From: Histoplasma ohiense
Lineage: Eukaryota; Ascomycota; Eurotiomycetes; Onygenales; Ajellomycetaceae
Assembly (NCBI GenBank): GCA_017607445.1
Contig: JAEVHH010000001.1
Span: 558,001 to 622,000 of the forward strand
DNA length: 64,000 nt
Direction of reading: 5' to 3'
The notes beneath the pieces are model-generated. The model ran no database searches and was not told the DNA's origin. It saw only the letters and a program-made list of their open reading frames with translations. The position numbers and the translations under genes were made by a program. Below, one piece after another: positions 12,125-23,255 of this stretch (its first letter is position 1; the number at the start of each line of letters is the position of its first letter).

Positions 12125-12299
12125 GCAGCTATTCAGAGCTTCATCAGTGAAGAGAATATCATCTGACAGATGACTCACATCAGACAACACTCAGCTCATA
12201 CAGCAGAGCAGCAACACAGTCAAACAGTCAAAAAACAAATCAGTCTCAGCATACAGACAACAGATCTGAGACTCTTCAATCTTATTTCACAAATGAACT

Positions 12300-14147
12300 T
12301 TGACAGCAGCTCATCAAGTAACTTCTTATACTAGAATATCAACATCAGCAACACAGCTGATGCTGTAGAAATAATCAGCAGAAAAATCATTTTCTGCAGA
12401 TCTTCTGAATAAATACAGTCAGAGCAGTTCTCTGTCATACAGCAGTTCTACAATTTACTTTCAAGCAGAGCTGTGAAGTGATCTGTATACAGAAGTCTTA
12501 CACACACTCTGATATCAAAACTTCTAATTACTCAGCATATGAGTGCTTTGCATTTATAGACTGCTGAGATGATACTAATCTGAAACAGCAAGAGAAGAAG
12601 AGATCTCAGATCATAATATATATATATAAAAATTCAAAGATAAAAGCACAGCAATACTGATCTATACAAAACAGAGATCTACTGTGAATCAGTGTCAATG
12701 ACTGCCTCATTCTCAATGTGTACAGACAGTCTGAGATAGATATAATCATAAACTATCTGATCAATTTGAACTCATCAATCTGTTGTCTGAGAGATGAGAA
12801 TTTCAATGTCTAATATAATATTTTTGAATCAGAGACAGCAAATCTGCACTGAGAAGAGGAGTTTGTTCAGTGAATCAGTGAACACAGAATGAACTTTGTA
12901 AAAAAGATAGATGTTTCAACTCATACAGCAGATTATATAATTGATTTCATCTTCTTCAATATAATCTTTGCTTTCACTTCAGTGTGTCAAGATTTACACT
13001 GCAGCTCAGATCATCAGTCTATAATCACTTTGCTGTCAACAACATCTCAGACACAGCAGAGCAGTGCTCAGATTGAAATCACAGACTCTCAGTTGAAGCT
13101 CTTTACAGATCTTGTCAGAGATCTTATGATAAATATATCTTACTCAGATAGAGTTGAGAATGCAGCACAGTTTGATGATCTGACTCAGTGCTTCATTCAG
13201 AATCTTCTGACTGCAGCTCAGACAGTCAGTAAATCAGTGTAACAAAAACAGACTACAGCTTTCTGATAAACAGCAGACTGCTGAAGAGCACATTGAGAGC
13301 TCATCACTCATCAGACAAAGACTGCAAAGCATCAATTCAAGAACACAGTGCACAAGATCAAGTATGTATACTGAAGACAGATGATCAATGAAATCAGAGA
13401 TGACAGAGATCTATATCAAATAATAGTATAGTATAAACTGAAGCTCAATCTCAGAGCACTCTCTCTGATAATTGAGAATCAGATCATAGAAGAGACAGCT
13501 GTCAAAGTTGAGACATTTCAACAAATTATTTTAAAGTAATACAACTCAGTCAATGATCTGAAGTACAATTCATTGAATGATGAGTACTGAAGCAGCATGA
13601 GAAATCTGCTCTGAAATTCTCAGATCAAGATGAAGAAGATAGAGCACAATATCATTGAAATACAGAATATCTCTTCAGATACAGATGAAATCACAGTGCA
13701 GCTGCTTAAGATATACTGACAGTATATATTTCTTTTTATACAGCAGTTATACAATTGCTGTCTTCAGCTCTGTCACTTCTCACAAATCTGAAAGCTGACA
13801 GAGATGACAATGATATTCAAAATAGATAAAAAAGATAGAAACTCAGTTCACTTTTGAAGACTTATTACTCTTCTCTCAGTAATTTTCAAAAAGCTGAAAT
13901 ACATCATTGCAAAGCAACTGATATACACAGTACTCATTCATAATATGATCAGTTTGTAGTATGAAGAGATGCTGTTCAGATGATCTGCAATGAATCTGAT
14001 AGCTGCTTTCACTTATGAAATGAAGACAGTGTTCACACAAAATAAAAAGATATTCATGATTACAATGAATGTGCAGAATGTCTTTGATACTGTGCTGTAT
14101 AAATAGTTATTTCAGCAGATGACACAACAGAGATGACTGTGCAAGCT
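12300..14147 (+). pseudogene. TadA-A ORF2: AP-type endonuclease and N-terminal RT, decayed
   Basis: The start is approximate. 12889-13242 is an open remnant of the endonuclease with the conserved SSDHQSI (Ser-Asp-His, about 13003-13023) that ends EEP/AP endonuclease folds in LINEs. RT follows. About 13840-14147 reads RRLITLLSVIFKKLKYIIA-like and SAMNLIAAFTYEM...MITMNVQNVFDTVLYK, typical of Tad1 RT motifs 1-3 (the first catalytic Asp site is now Asn: MNVQ for MDVQ). Stops are mostly TGA. The frame resumes after GyA-3 at 34523. Confidence 0.75.
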
Positions 14148-14418
14148 TGTAAGCAATGGCTGTAGATATAATTATGAGAGTAGTGTGAAGTACACATGTA
14201 GAATGTTAAGAAGGTAGCAATCTCTATTATTCAAAGCTAATCACTGATCTTCTAATATCTACAGATATCAGTGAGCATTATATAGACAACCACCACACAC
14301 TACAGCCATCTATAGTGCTGTGTGCTATGTTCCTTCTCATTAATTCTGATGTGTTCTGTGTTCTTCTATTGCCACATAGCTATTTTCTAATATAGATATC
14401 TTCATTGCATCTATTACA
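14148..14418 (-). repeat. GyA-3 3' LTR (271 bp)
   Basis: Plus-strand text runs TGTAAGCAATGG...TCTATTACA, the reverse complement of the LTR sense. The 5-bp duplication AAGCT precedes it (14143-14147). Confidence 0.93.
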
Positions 14419-14961
14419 ATTATCTTCTTTCTTCAAAGACCTGGTCCTCAGAGCTTCTTACTGTGACATGTGAAGTTCATAATATATGCTGCATGGTTGA
14501 TATTGTATGAAGTTCACAGAATTGGGCTGAATTAATTGTTGGAGTTAATTTCAAAGTGTTGCTGTTTCAGAAGAACATTTTTCCATCTTCAGTGTCATTG
14601 CAGTTCAATCATGATTTAGACACAACTTCTGAATCTCTTTTCATTGACTTCTACATCAAAAATCACACTCCATTGAAAATCATCACCAACATCACCACTA
14701 ACAATTTTTTATTAAAAAAGAATACATCAATTTATCAAACAAAGTACACTGTATCTTTCTATGCAATTTTTATTGTGAAATTCAAAGTTTTGATTGCATG
14801 GTTGTGTTTTTCATTTTGAGTTGAGTTTTGTGTTGTTGCAATCTCTTTGATCAACATTGCAATATTGATTTCAATCTTCAACATCTGTTTTTCTTTCTTG
14901 TTGCTTTTGCTTCTTCTTCTCCTTTGAACAAGGTCTTGATACTAATTAAAGTTATGATAGA

Positions 14962-15893
14962 ATGTCAGAACCAGCTGTTTCCATTGCTGATTTGAAGTCT
15001 ATGAAGAATGATATGCTGTCTGCTATCAAGAGCATTTGCTTGGGTTGTCTGGAGAGGTTGCAGAACCCCCCAGTATATCCTTGCTTTATGAATGATGAAC
15101 AGACACACTATCACATCTGTCATATATCAAATAGAAGTTGTGCTGCTGTAAGTTTTCTTAAACTGAGATTGTTATGAATGCTAATGAGTTATAGATGTCT
15201 GAGCACTTTCACAAAATCAGTCAATCTTTGATCAATGAATTTCACAAGATGCTGCTCTTCAATGAAGTTTCAGATGAGAGATTTGTCATGTATCAAACTG
15301 CTGTTGCAAGGTTTGTACTTGACATGCAGGTCTACAAGAATGCAGATGAGATTCTAGAATTCTATATGAACTCTGATGATCTGTTGTCACAGCAGAGTGT
15401 GACATTCAATTATAGCAGTATTTCAGAAAGTGTGTTTTCACATTCTGCTATTACATCAGTGTCATTCTCACTGAGCCAAGATCTTGGTACATTATTTGAG
15501 TTGACTGATAATGTAGGTGAAAATGAGGAAGTGAACAGTCTCATTGAAGTGTTAGAAAGAAATACAGCAGCATATTGCTGTTGTTATATTCAACATTTGA
15601 CAACATCCTCTCACCATCATTGTGAGCCTGCTGAGAGTTGATGCAAAAAATGCAAGCACTGCTCAGTGACAAAGCACATCTGCATTTCAGTAAGTTATTA
15701 TTCAGAACAGATGTTTTTATGATATATAGTATTAACTTTCTATTAGATGTCAGTGGATGCTGTTGAATTGACTCAGATGATTATCAACACTGCTGAGGAT
15801 CTAATTGTCACTGATGTGAACACTTCAAACATTAATGTTTTGCAGAGTGCTGTGACTGCAGCAGTTAGATTCTTTGCTGTGAAGATCTGAAAG
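14962..15893 (+). pseudogene. GyA-3 opposite-strand spliced gene, exons 1, 2 and part of 3 (continues at 23024-23242)
   Basis: Exon 1 14962-15147 (62 codons), intron 15148-15194 (GTAAGT...TATAG, branch-like GCTAATG), exon 2 15195-15689 (165 codons), intron 15690-15746 (GTAAGT...TATTAG), exon 3 from 15747. GyA-2 is inserted in exon 3 after 15893 with duplication GAAAG, and the exon resumes at 23024 to TAA 23240-23242. The two pieces, 147 and 219 nt, sum to 366 nt, exactly the exon 3 length in other copies. Splice sites are intact. TGA replaces Arg in exon 2 after CEPAES and at two sites in exon 3. See 16708-17858 for the protein. Confidence 0.8.
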
Positions 15894-16164
15894 TGTAAGA
15901 GATGGTTGTAGATATAATTATGAGAGTAGTATGAAGTACGCATATAGAATGTTAAGAAGATAGCAATCTCTATTATTCAAAGCTAATCACTGATCTTCTA
16001 ATATCTACAGATATCAGCAAGCATTATATAGACAACCACCACACACTACAGCCATCTATGATGCTGTGTGCTATATTCCTCCTCATTAATTCTGACATGT
16101 TCTGTGTTCTTCTATCACTATATAGCTATTTTCTAATATAGATATCTCTGTTGTGTCTATTACA
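15894..16164 (-). repeat. GyA-2 3' LTR (271 bp)
   Basis: Plus-strand ends TGTAAGAGATGG and GTCTATTACA. Same length as its partner 22748-23018. The two differ by scattered transitions. Confidence 0.94.
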
Positions 16165-16707
16165 ATTATCTCTTTTCTTCAAAGGCCTGGTTCTCAGAGC
16201 TTTTTACTACAACATGCGAAGTTCATAACATGTGCTGCATGATTAATATTGTATAGAGTTTGCAGAATTGAGCTGGATTAATTGTTGAGATTGATTTCAA
16301 AGTATTGCTGTTTCAGAAGAACATTTTTTCATCTCTGATGTCATTGCAGTTCAATCATGATTTAGATACAACTTCTGAACCCCTTTCCTTTGACTTCTAC
16401 ATCAAAAATCACACTCCATCAAAAATCATCACCAACATCACCACTAACAATTTTTTATTAAAAAAGAATACATCAATTTATCAAACAAAGTACACTGTAT
16501 CTTTCTATGTGATTTTTATTGTGAAATTTGAAATTTTGATTGTGTGATTGCATTTTCTATTTTGGGTTGAGTTTTGTGTTGTTGCAATTTCTTTGATCAA
16601 CATTGCAATATTGATTTCAATCTTCAATATCTATTTTTCTTTCTTGTTGCTTTTGCTTTTCCTCCTTCTTTGAATAAGGTCTTGGTACTAATTAAAGTTA
16701 TGATAGA
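16165..16707 (+). promoter_or_regulatory. Spacer between 3' LTR and the opposite-strand gene; candidate promoter/5' UTR
   Basis: About 540 bp, present in every copy at this place (14419-14961, 46867-47409, 54938-55453, and minus 6345-6887). It is very AT-rich with a conserved block around TTCAATCATGATTTAGA and a pyrimidine-rich TTTCTTTCTTGTTGCTTTTGCTT run before the ATG. A short frame (16305-16547) is shared by several copies but is frame-shifted in GyA-1, so I do not call it a gene. Position directly upstream of exon 1 makes it the natural promoter and leader, by inference only. Confidence 0.35.
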
Positions 16708-17858
16708 ATGTCAGAACCAGCTGTTTCTGTTGCTGATTTGGAGTCTATGGAGAGTGATATACTGTCTGTCATCAAGAGCATTTGCTTGGGTTGTCTGGAG
16801 AGATTGCAGAACCCCTCAGTATATCCTTGCTTTGTGAATGATGAATGAACATGCTGTCATGCCTGCCATATATCAAATAGAAGTTGTGCTGCTGTAAGTT
16901 TTCTTAAACTGAGATTGTTAAGAGTACTAATAGATTATAGATGTCTGAGTGCTTTCATGAAACTGATCAATCTTTGATTGATGAATTTCATGAGATGCTG
17001 CTCTTCAATGAAGTTCTGAATGAAAGATTTGCTATGTATCAAACTGCTGTTGCAAGGTTTGTACTTGATGTGCAGATCTATAAGAACACAGATGAGGTTC
17101 TAGAATTCTATATAAACTCTGATAATCTGTTGTCACAGCAGAGTGTGGCATTCAATCATAGCAGTGTTTCAGAAAGCATGTTTTCACATTCTGCTATTAC
17201 ATCAGTGTCATTCTCACTGGGCCAAGATCTTGGTATGTTATTTGAGTTGATTGATAATATAGACAAAGATGAGGAAGTGGACAGCTCTGTTGAAGTGTTA
17301 GAAAGAAATGCAGCAGCATATTGCTGTTGTTGTATTCAACATTTGACAATATTTCTCCACCATCATTGTGAGTCTGCTGAGGATTGATGCAAAAAATGCA
17401 AGCACTGCTCAGTGACAAAGCACATCTGCATTTCAGTAAGTTATTATTCAAAACAAATGTTTTTATGGTATATAATATTAACTTTCTATTAGATGTCAGT
17501 GGATGCTGTTGAATTGACTCAGATGATTATCAATACTGCTGAGAATCTAATTATTGCTGATGTGGATGTTTTGAATGTTAATGTTTTGCAGAGTGCTGTG
17601 ACTTCAGTGATTAGATTCTTTACTGTGAAAATCTGAGAGATTCAACAAGACAGTTCTTCTGAGACTTCAGCTGAAATGATGATTGATGAGGTTTCAGTGA
17701 TTACATCATCAGTCACAGCTTCCAAGTCATTGTTGAAATGTTGTGCTTCATCAGTTGAAAAAATCTGGGATAATAAGCAGGTTTGTCTTGATGACAATTT
17801 CTTGAATGACACTGATCAAGCTGAGGCAGATCTGTTTTTTAATCTCTGAATGGAATAA
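16708..17858 (+). pseudogene. GyA-2 opposite-strand spliced gene (Cys/His-rich aORF), best reference copy
   Basis: Exon 1 16708-16893 (62 codons), intron 16894-16940 (47 bp, GTAAGT, branch CTAAT, TTATAG), exon 2 16941-17435 (165 codons), intron 17436-17492 (57 bp, GTAAGT, TATTAAC, CTATTAG), exon 3 17493-17858 (121 codons and TAA). All three exons are phase 0, giving 348 codons. The product has a CLGC pair (residues 26-29), CHACH near 50-54, then a Cys/His cluster (CCCC 190-193, HHHC 202-205, C212, C215, C218, H223, C225) resembling a zinc-binding fold, and an acidic C-terminal exon. Only about four TGA codons interrupt it, at probable Arg sites. I recognise no family. It lies antisense to gag-pol, between integrase and LTR, with the 3' ends of both genes 13 bp apart. 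Confidence 0.75.
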
Positions 17859-17871
17859 GTATATTCAGCAG

Positions 17872-20800
17872 TTATCATCATCTTCTTTGTTTTTATTTAC
17901 TGACTGACTTCTGATAGATTTTATTAAACTGTTTCAAGTACTTCTGACTGTTCATCAAGTTTTCCTCAGATTCCCAAGAATTATCTGTGTCTGTACAATC
18001 TTTTCATTTGACAAGATATTGTGTTTGACTGCAGTACTGATGCTTGTCTAATATAGCTTCAACTTTCCATTTCTCTTGTGTGTCTATAATTATCAGTTCT
18101 GCTTGCAGAATTTGTCTGTTGCACACATGATATGGTTTGAGAAGAGAAATATGAAATATGAGATGAATTTCTTTATATTGTAATGTGAGTTTCAGTTTGT
18201 ACATCTGCATACCATGGATATCAATTATTTGGAAGAGACTCAAAAATCAATGATCTAGTTTGGGTGAGAATTGCAAGATGGATATATTTTTTGCATGCAG
18301 CATTACTCAGTTCTCTATCTTAAAGCTTTTTGATATATGATGCTGATTGTAATACTTTTTCTCAGCTGTTTTGACAGCTTTCAGACATTCTCAGATTTTG
18401 TTCTTCACTTGCTTCATCTGTTTCACTTGTTTCATCACTGATTTTGACACACTCATGTTTGAGAGTTTCATGTCTATACAAAGTTCAGTTGATCAGCTAA
18501 TCATTGCTTCAGATGATGTTATTTTTATCAATGTGTGGAAGATGTTGTTATATGCTCATTGTGTCAGAAGAATTCATTCTATTCAATTATCTTGCTGATA
18601 GCTGCAATATGTGTGAAGATAATGTTCAATCATCTGATTCAATCATTCTGTCTGGCCATCAGTTTGCAGATGGAATGTTGTTGATAATTTTTGTTGAACA
18701 TTGAGTAGATAACACAATGTCAATCAAAACTTGCTATTTATTAATGAATCTTGATTGCTAATAATGTTCACAGATAGGTCAAAGTTCTTTGCAATTCTTC
18801 ATACAATAATGTTCACAAGTTCTTCTGCATTCAGCTCTGAAGATGTGGGCACAATTATGGCCCATTTGATGAATAAATCAATGAATACAACAATAGCATT
18901 ATAGATTTGACTTCTCTTTTTATTATCTGACAGATCTTCAATAAAGTCCATGCTAATTGTATGCCATTTCTTATCTGACACTGAATGTGGTTGTAGCAAC
19001 TCATACAGCTTGTGCTGTGGTATTTTGATGTGTTGACAAACATCACAAGTTCTCACATATTCTGCAATCTCATCACTCATATCATGTCACAAGTATTTGT
19101 GTTTGATTGCTTTGATGATTTTATCACATTCAAAATGGTCATCTTGAGAATCATTGTGATTCATTTTCATTATTTCATGTCTTACAGCCTTGTCTTGCAG
19201 TATGTAGACTTTATCATCTTTTCTGAGCAGATCATTTTTATCTACTGTTCAGATTGAATGATTATCTATACTAGTGTCACTCATCTCTAGTCTTCTGTGA
19301 AGTTCAGATGTGCTGATGTCTCTATTCTGAATCTGCAGTAAGAGTTCAATGATAGATTTGACTATCTCTTTGTAATAGACTGTCTCAGACTCAAATATCT
19401 TGACAGCTAGAATCCATGACATCAGAGTCTCTAGATTTAATTCTGTAATATCTGCAACTTTGTTCTCATTCACAGATGCATTCTTTATTCTGCAGAGATT
19501 GTTGTTATTGATGACTATGAATCTTTTCATTCAACAATTTTCATTAGCTTGCAGATCTTTTTGCATCATCTTGATATATTGATCTAACTTTGTATTTTCT
19601 TTTGTCTTTAGTGACTTAAAGATTCTCTTACACAGCTTCTCTTGCAGAATAGAGAGCTCTGTCAAGAAAGCTGTGTGTTTTACAAAATCTGAGTAATGAC
19701 TTGATGCATCTGTGGGATTATTTTTCTCAGAACAGTGCTCTATTTCAAAATTGAACACTGAGAGCATTTTCATTCAGTGAATCTGACATTCATTTAGCTG
19801 CTTCATTGTCATGAAGTGCTGGAGATTGACATGATCAGATAAAACAGTTATTGAGTGCCTGCTATCATATAAGTAGTGGCATCATTGCCTGAAAGCTTCT
19901 ACAATTGGCAACATTTCTAGATTATATGTTTGATAATGTCTTTCTGTTTCTGTGAGCTTTCTAGATCAAAACACAATCAAATGTCAGTGACTATTATTCA
20001 TTAGTTGTGATATTACTGCAGTGATTGCAACATCAGATCTGTCTGTTTCTATACAGAGTTTTTACTGTGGATCAAAGTGGACCAACAACAGTGCTTTTGT
20101 AAAGCATTCTTTTAACTGCAAAATTGTGTGCTTGCAGTTTTCATCTAACTGAACAGATGTGTTATTCTTCCCTCTTTTTGTTTCATAATCTTTTAACAAT
20201 TCAGTCAGAGATGCTGTTATTATTGAGAACTTGTATATGAATCAACAATAGAAATTGATGAATTCTAGAAATATTTGCAATTCATTTATAGTTTGTGGTT
20301 CTGATCAATCTAGAATTGTGTCAACACAGCATTTCTCAACAGTAATGCTCTGTATGATAATCACAAAACTTAAAAATCCAATTTCTGTTGTGTGGAATGT
20401 ACACTTACTAAGTTTGACATATAGTCTCCATCATCTTAACTGTTCCAGCATGTTCTTAACATGGACGACATGTTCATCAAGCATGTTTGAATAGATTACA
20501 ATATCATCAAGATAAGCCACACAATATACATCTAAAAGATCACTGAGAGCTTTGTTGATATAAGATTGAAAGATTGCAGAGGCATTGGTTAGCTCAAAAG
20601 ATAAGACTAGATATTCAAAGTGTTTATATTGTGTTTGAAATGCTGTTTTTCATTCATTCTCTGCTTGTATGTGAATTCTATGATACACATCTCTAAGATC
20701 CAGCTGTATATATATTTTGACATCTGCTAATCTATCAAGTATTTCACTTATTAAGAGCAGTGAGTATTGATTCTTGACTGTTATTTCATTCAATCCTCTA

Positions 20801-22661
20801 TAATCTACACAAAGACACAGAGTTCCATTCTTCTTCAGTGTGAATAATACTGATGCACCAGCTGAGCTCTTGGATGGACATATTCAATTCTTCTCTAATG
20901 TCTTTTCAATATATTCTCAGAGGACAGAGAGTTCTTGAGGTGATAAGTTATATATCAGTCAGTATAAAGGTTTCTTGTCAGGTTTGAGCTCTATGACATG
21001 ATCATGAGGTGCATGTTCCACATCAGATATGTCTTCTTGAAATACATCAAGATAATCTTTATAATCATCTGAGATATTTGGCTCAGTTGCTGCACTCACA
21101 GCTTGTAATGATAAGACAGTGAATATAATATTGCCATCATCAATTAGTGTTGCAAATTCTTTAGCAGTATTCAGATGCATGTGGTTAATATTTGATGCTT
21201 TTCTATAGATTCAGCATCTTCACACCCAGTCAATATCAGGATTCACAGCTTCCAACCACAGCATGCTCAAAATTACATCATATCCATTAATATCAGCCTC
21301 TTTGAAATGGTGGAATTCTTCTCAGAGGATGTGTTCATCATTGATAATCTTCATTGCAGTTCTTCATTGTTTATATGATTTAATCTTATGATTATCAACT
21401 GCTTTCACTACTTTTGATTTATCTTCTGTCTTCAAGAAATATTTTGATGCCCAGATGTGGGACACAAAGTTCACATCTGCATCAGAATCCACTAGCATCC
21501 ACATCATTGACCATTCTGCTTCTGTCAGCATCCATGTATTCATCATCAATAATTGTTTATCTCACAGTCTAGTTGTTTGTATTCTCAATGCAGCAGCTGC
21601 TTCTACAATTGAGATTGTTGGTTTTTTGCTTGTCAAACTTGGTTGTGCTTTTTGAGATGTAACATTCAACAATCATTTGCAACATAACCCTTCTTATGAC
21701 AGTGAGAACACTTCTTCATTCAGTTATATTTATCTTTCTTGATTTGTTCAGTTGAATCTGTTTGTTCCTCTTATTTCCTCTTGTTTCAATGATTGCTAGA
21801 TTTATCAGAATGATGCTGATTTTCTATGAATATTGCAGGTCTTTCTTTGTGAATAGCATGCTGTCACTCTGATATATTTTTCTTGAGAGTCTGTAGAATT
21901 CAAAGCAACTCTTTGTAGTTCTGAGGCTCTTGATTTTGACAGTTGAGTTCAGTATGTAATATCTTCAATGTCTTACTATACAAGTTATCCATTCTTTGTT
22001 CTTTGCTATATGAGGGTAAGTAGTATTCTCAGTCTTCAAGATATTTAGAGAAATTGTGTATCAATTGTCATTCTTATTGCTTTGCATCTTGAAACTTTTG
22101 ACTTGTCAATTGATGCTGGTTCTGTGGATTGTTAATTTGCATTTCTAGATGTGATAACATATCATCAAAAGTCAACAGTGTTGCTCCTCCATGTCTCTCA
22201 TACAATGATACAAAATTCAACCATTTCTGCTTAACATGAGTGTCAAGATAGAGTTTAGCATCATTTATCTTGTGTTCTTCCTTTCAATAATATCAGTAGT
22301 GATGTGTAAAGAGAGTCAACATGCAATCTTTATAGTTCTTGAATTCTAACATCTTTTTTTCTTGATAATAGTTCTTAATCTTCAATCTCAGTGATGTTTC
22401 ATTATCATCATCTGTATCATTCACAGATCGATTTTGCAGTGGTTCTGTGGTGATATTCTGAATTAATTGAGATTTGATGAGAGTATCTTCATGAATCTGC
22501 ACTTTCAACTCATTGAGCTGCTGTTGTGCATGCAGAATAGCTAATTGCTGCTCTCATTCACAAATTTGATCATTCAACTGTTGCAAACACACATTGTGAT
22601 CATCGGAGGCAGTAGAGGATTCAGATTGGTTTTCAAGAGATCTTGCATATGTCAAAATCAT
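17872..22661 (-). pseudogene. pol: GyA-2 gag-pol polyprotein, decayed
   Basis: ATG at 22661 (reads MILTYARSLENQ). Domains along the minus strand: gag with coiled/Gln-rich N-terminus; CCHC knuckle CSHCHKKGYVANDC (21671-21712, His to Tyr); protease LVDSDAD (about 21475-21497, active-site Gly changed); RT about 20990-20400 with intact YLDD at 20503-20514; RNase H about 20080-19700; integrase with H...C..C zinc segment about 19085-19020 and catalytic core starting SMDFIED (about 18965-18940); chromodomain VEAILDK..QYLVK..SWESEENL (about 18055-17930). The apparent stop 17893-17895 aligns with TGA/CAA in sisters and was probably Arg. The likely stop is 17872-17874. In-frame TGA codons are numerous. 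Confidence 0.85.
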
Positions 22662-22747
22662 CTTGTATGTTTTAACTAATGTTGTGTGTTTTATTGTAGA
22701 TGTGCGTAACAACGGACCACTCAAATAAAGTTTAGAGTGATTAGAAT

Positions 22748-23018
22748 TGTAAGAGATGGTTGTAGATATAATTATGAGAGTAGTGTGAAGTATGCATATA
22801 GAATGTTAAGAAGATAGCAATCTCTATTATTCAAAGCTAATCACTGATCTTCTAATATCTACAGATATCAGTGAGCATTATATAGATGATCACCACACAC
22901 TACAGCTGTCTATGATGCTGTGTGCTATATCCCTTCTCATTAATTCTGGCATGTTCTATGTTCTTCTATCACCACATAGCTATTTTCTAATATAGATATC
23001 TCTGTTGTGTCTATTACA
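22748..23018 (-). repeat. GyA-2 5' LTR (271 bp)
   Basis: Partner of 15894-16164. Immediately inside it (22747 downward) the leader reads, on the minus strand, ATTCTAATCACTCTAAAC before the gag start. No clear tRNA primer-binding match was recognised. Confidence 0.94.
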
Positions 23019-23023
23019 GAAAG

Positions 23024-23242
23024 ATTCAACAAAACAGTTCTTCTGAGACTTCAGCTGAAACAGTGATTGATGAGATTCTGATGATTACATCACCAGTTGC
23101 AGCTCTCAAGTCATCATTGAAATGTTGTGCTTCATCAGTTGAGAAAATCTGAGATAATAAGCAGGTTTGTCTTGATGACAATTTCTCAAATGACACTGAT
23201 CAAGCTGAGACAGATCTGTTTTTTAATCTCTGAACAGAATAA
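23024..23242 (+). pseudogene. GyA-3 opposite-strand gene, rest of exon 3
   Basis: Continuation of exon 3 after the GyA-2 insertion: reads ATTCAACAAAACAGTTCTTC and onward to TAA 23240-23242. The TGA before the Met-Glu-type C-terminus replaces a probable Arg, as in sister copies. Confidence 0.8.
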
Positions 23243-23255
23243 GTATATTCAGCAG

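Larger units (their letters stand above)
10454..14147 (+). mobile_element. TadA-A: Tad1-like LINE, 5' part
   Basis: Non-LTR retrotransposon starting at CATCCTTACAACTAC, the same 5' end as TadA-B (near 41256) and TadA-C (45909). It carries ORF1 (10607-12124) and ORF2 with endonuclease and RT. It is interrupted at 14148 by GyA-3, whose 5-bp duplication AAGCT (14143-14147 and 34523-34527) joins the LINE exactly. The RT continues at 34523-34674. Confidence 0.88.
15894..23018 (-). mobile_element. GyA-2: complete Ty3/Gypsy element (7,125 bp), reference copy
   Basis: 5' LTR 22748-23018, 3' LTR 15894-16164, both 271 bp with TG...CA ends. The target duplication GAAAG flanks it (15889-15893, 19-23 bases after 23000). 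Internal order on the minus strand: leader, gag-pol 22661 to about 17872, then the opposite-strand gene (plus 16708-17858), then about 540 bp to the 3' LTR. It keeps the RT active site YLDD, but gag-pol has many TGA stops, so it cannot transpose by itself. Confidence 0.95.

Noticed and set aside
14556..14819. 87-codon frame shared by GyA-2/-3/-5/-6 upstream of the opposite-strand gene
   Set aside because: The frame is shifted in GyA-1 and altered in GyA-6, the sequence is simply AT-rich, and lack of stops is expected where CGA/TGG are absent. Kept as spacer/leader.
18371..18704. Plus-strand frames over the GyA integrase (also 23755-24145, 57250-57489)
   Set aside because: These are antisense shadows of the decayed integrase. 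Stops are rare on this strand because mutated Arg/Trp codons read TCA or TTG there.
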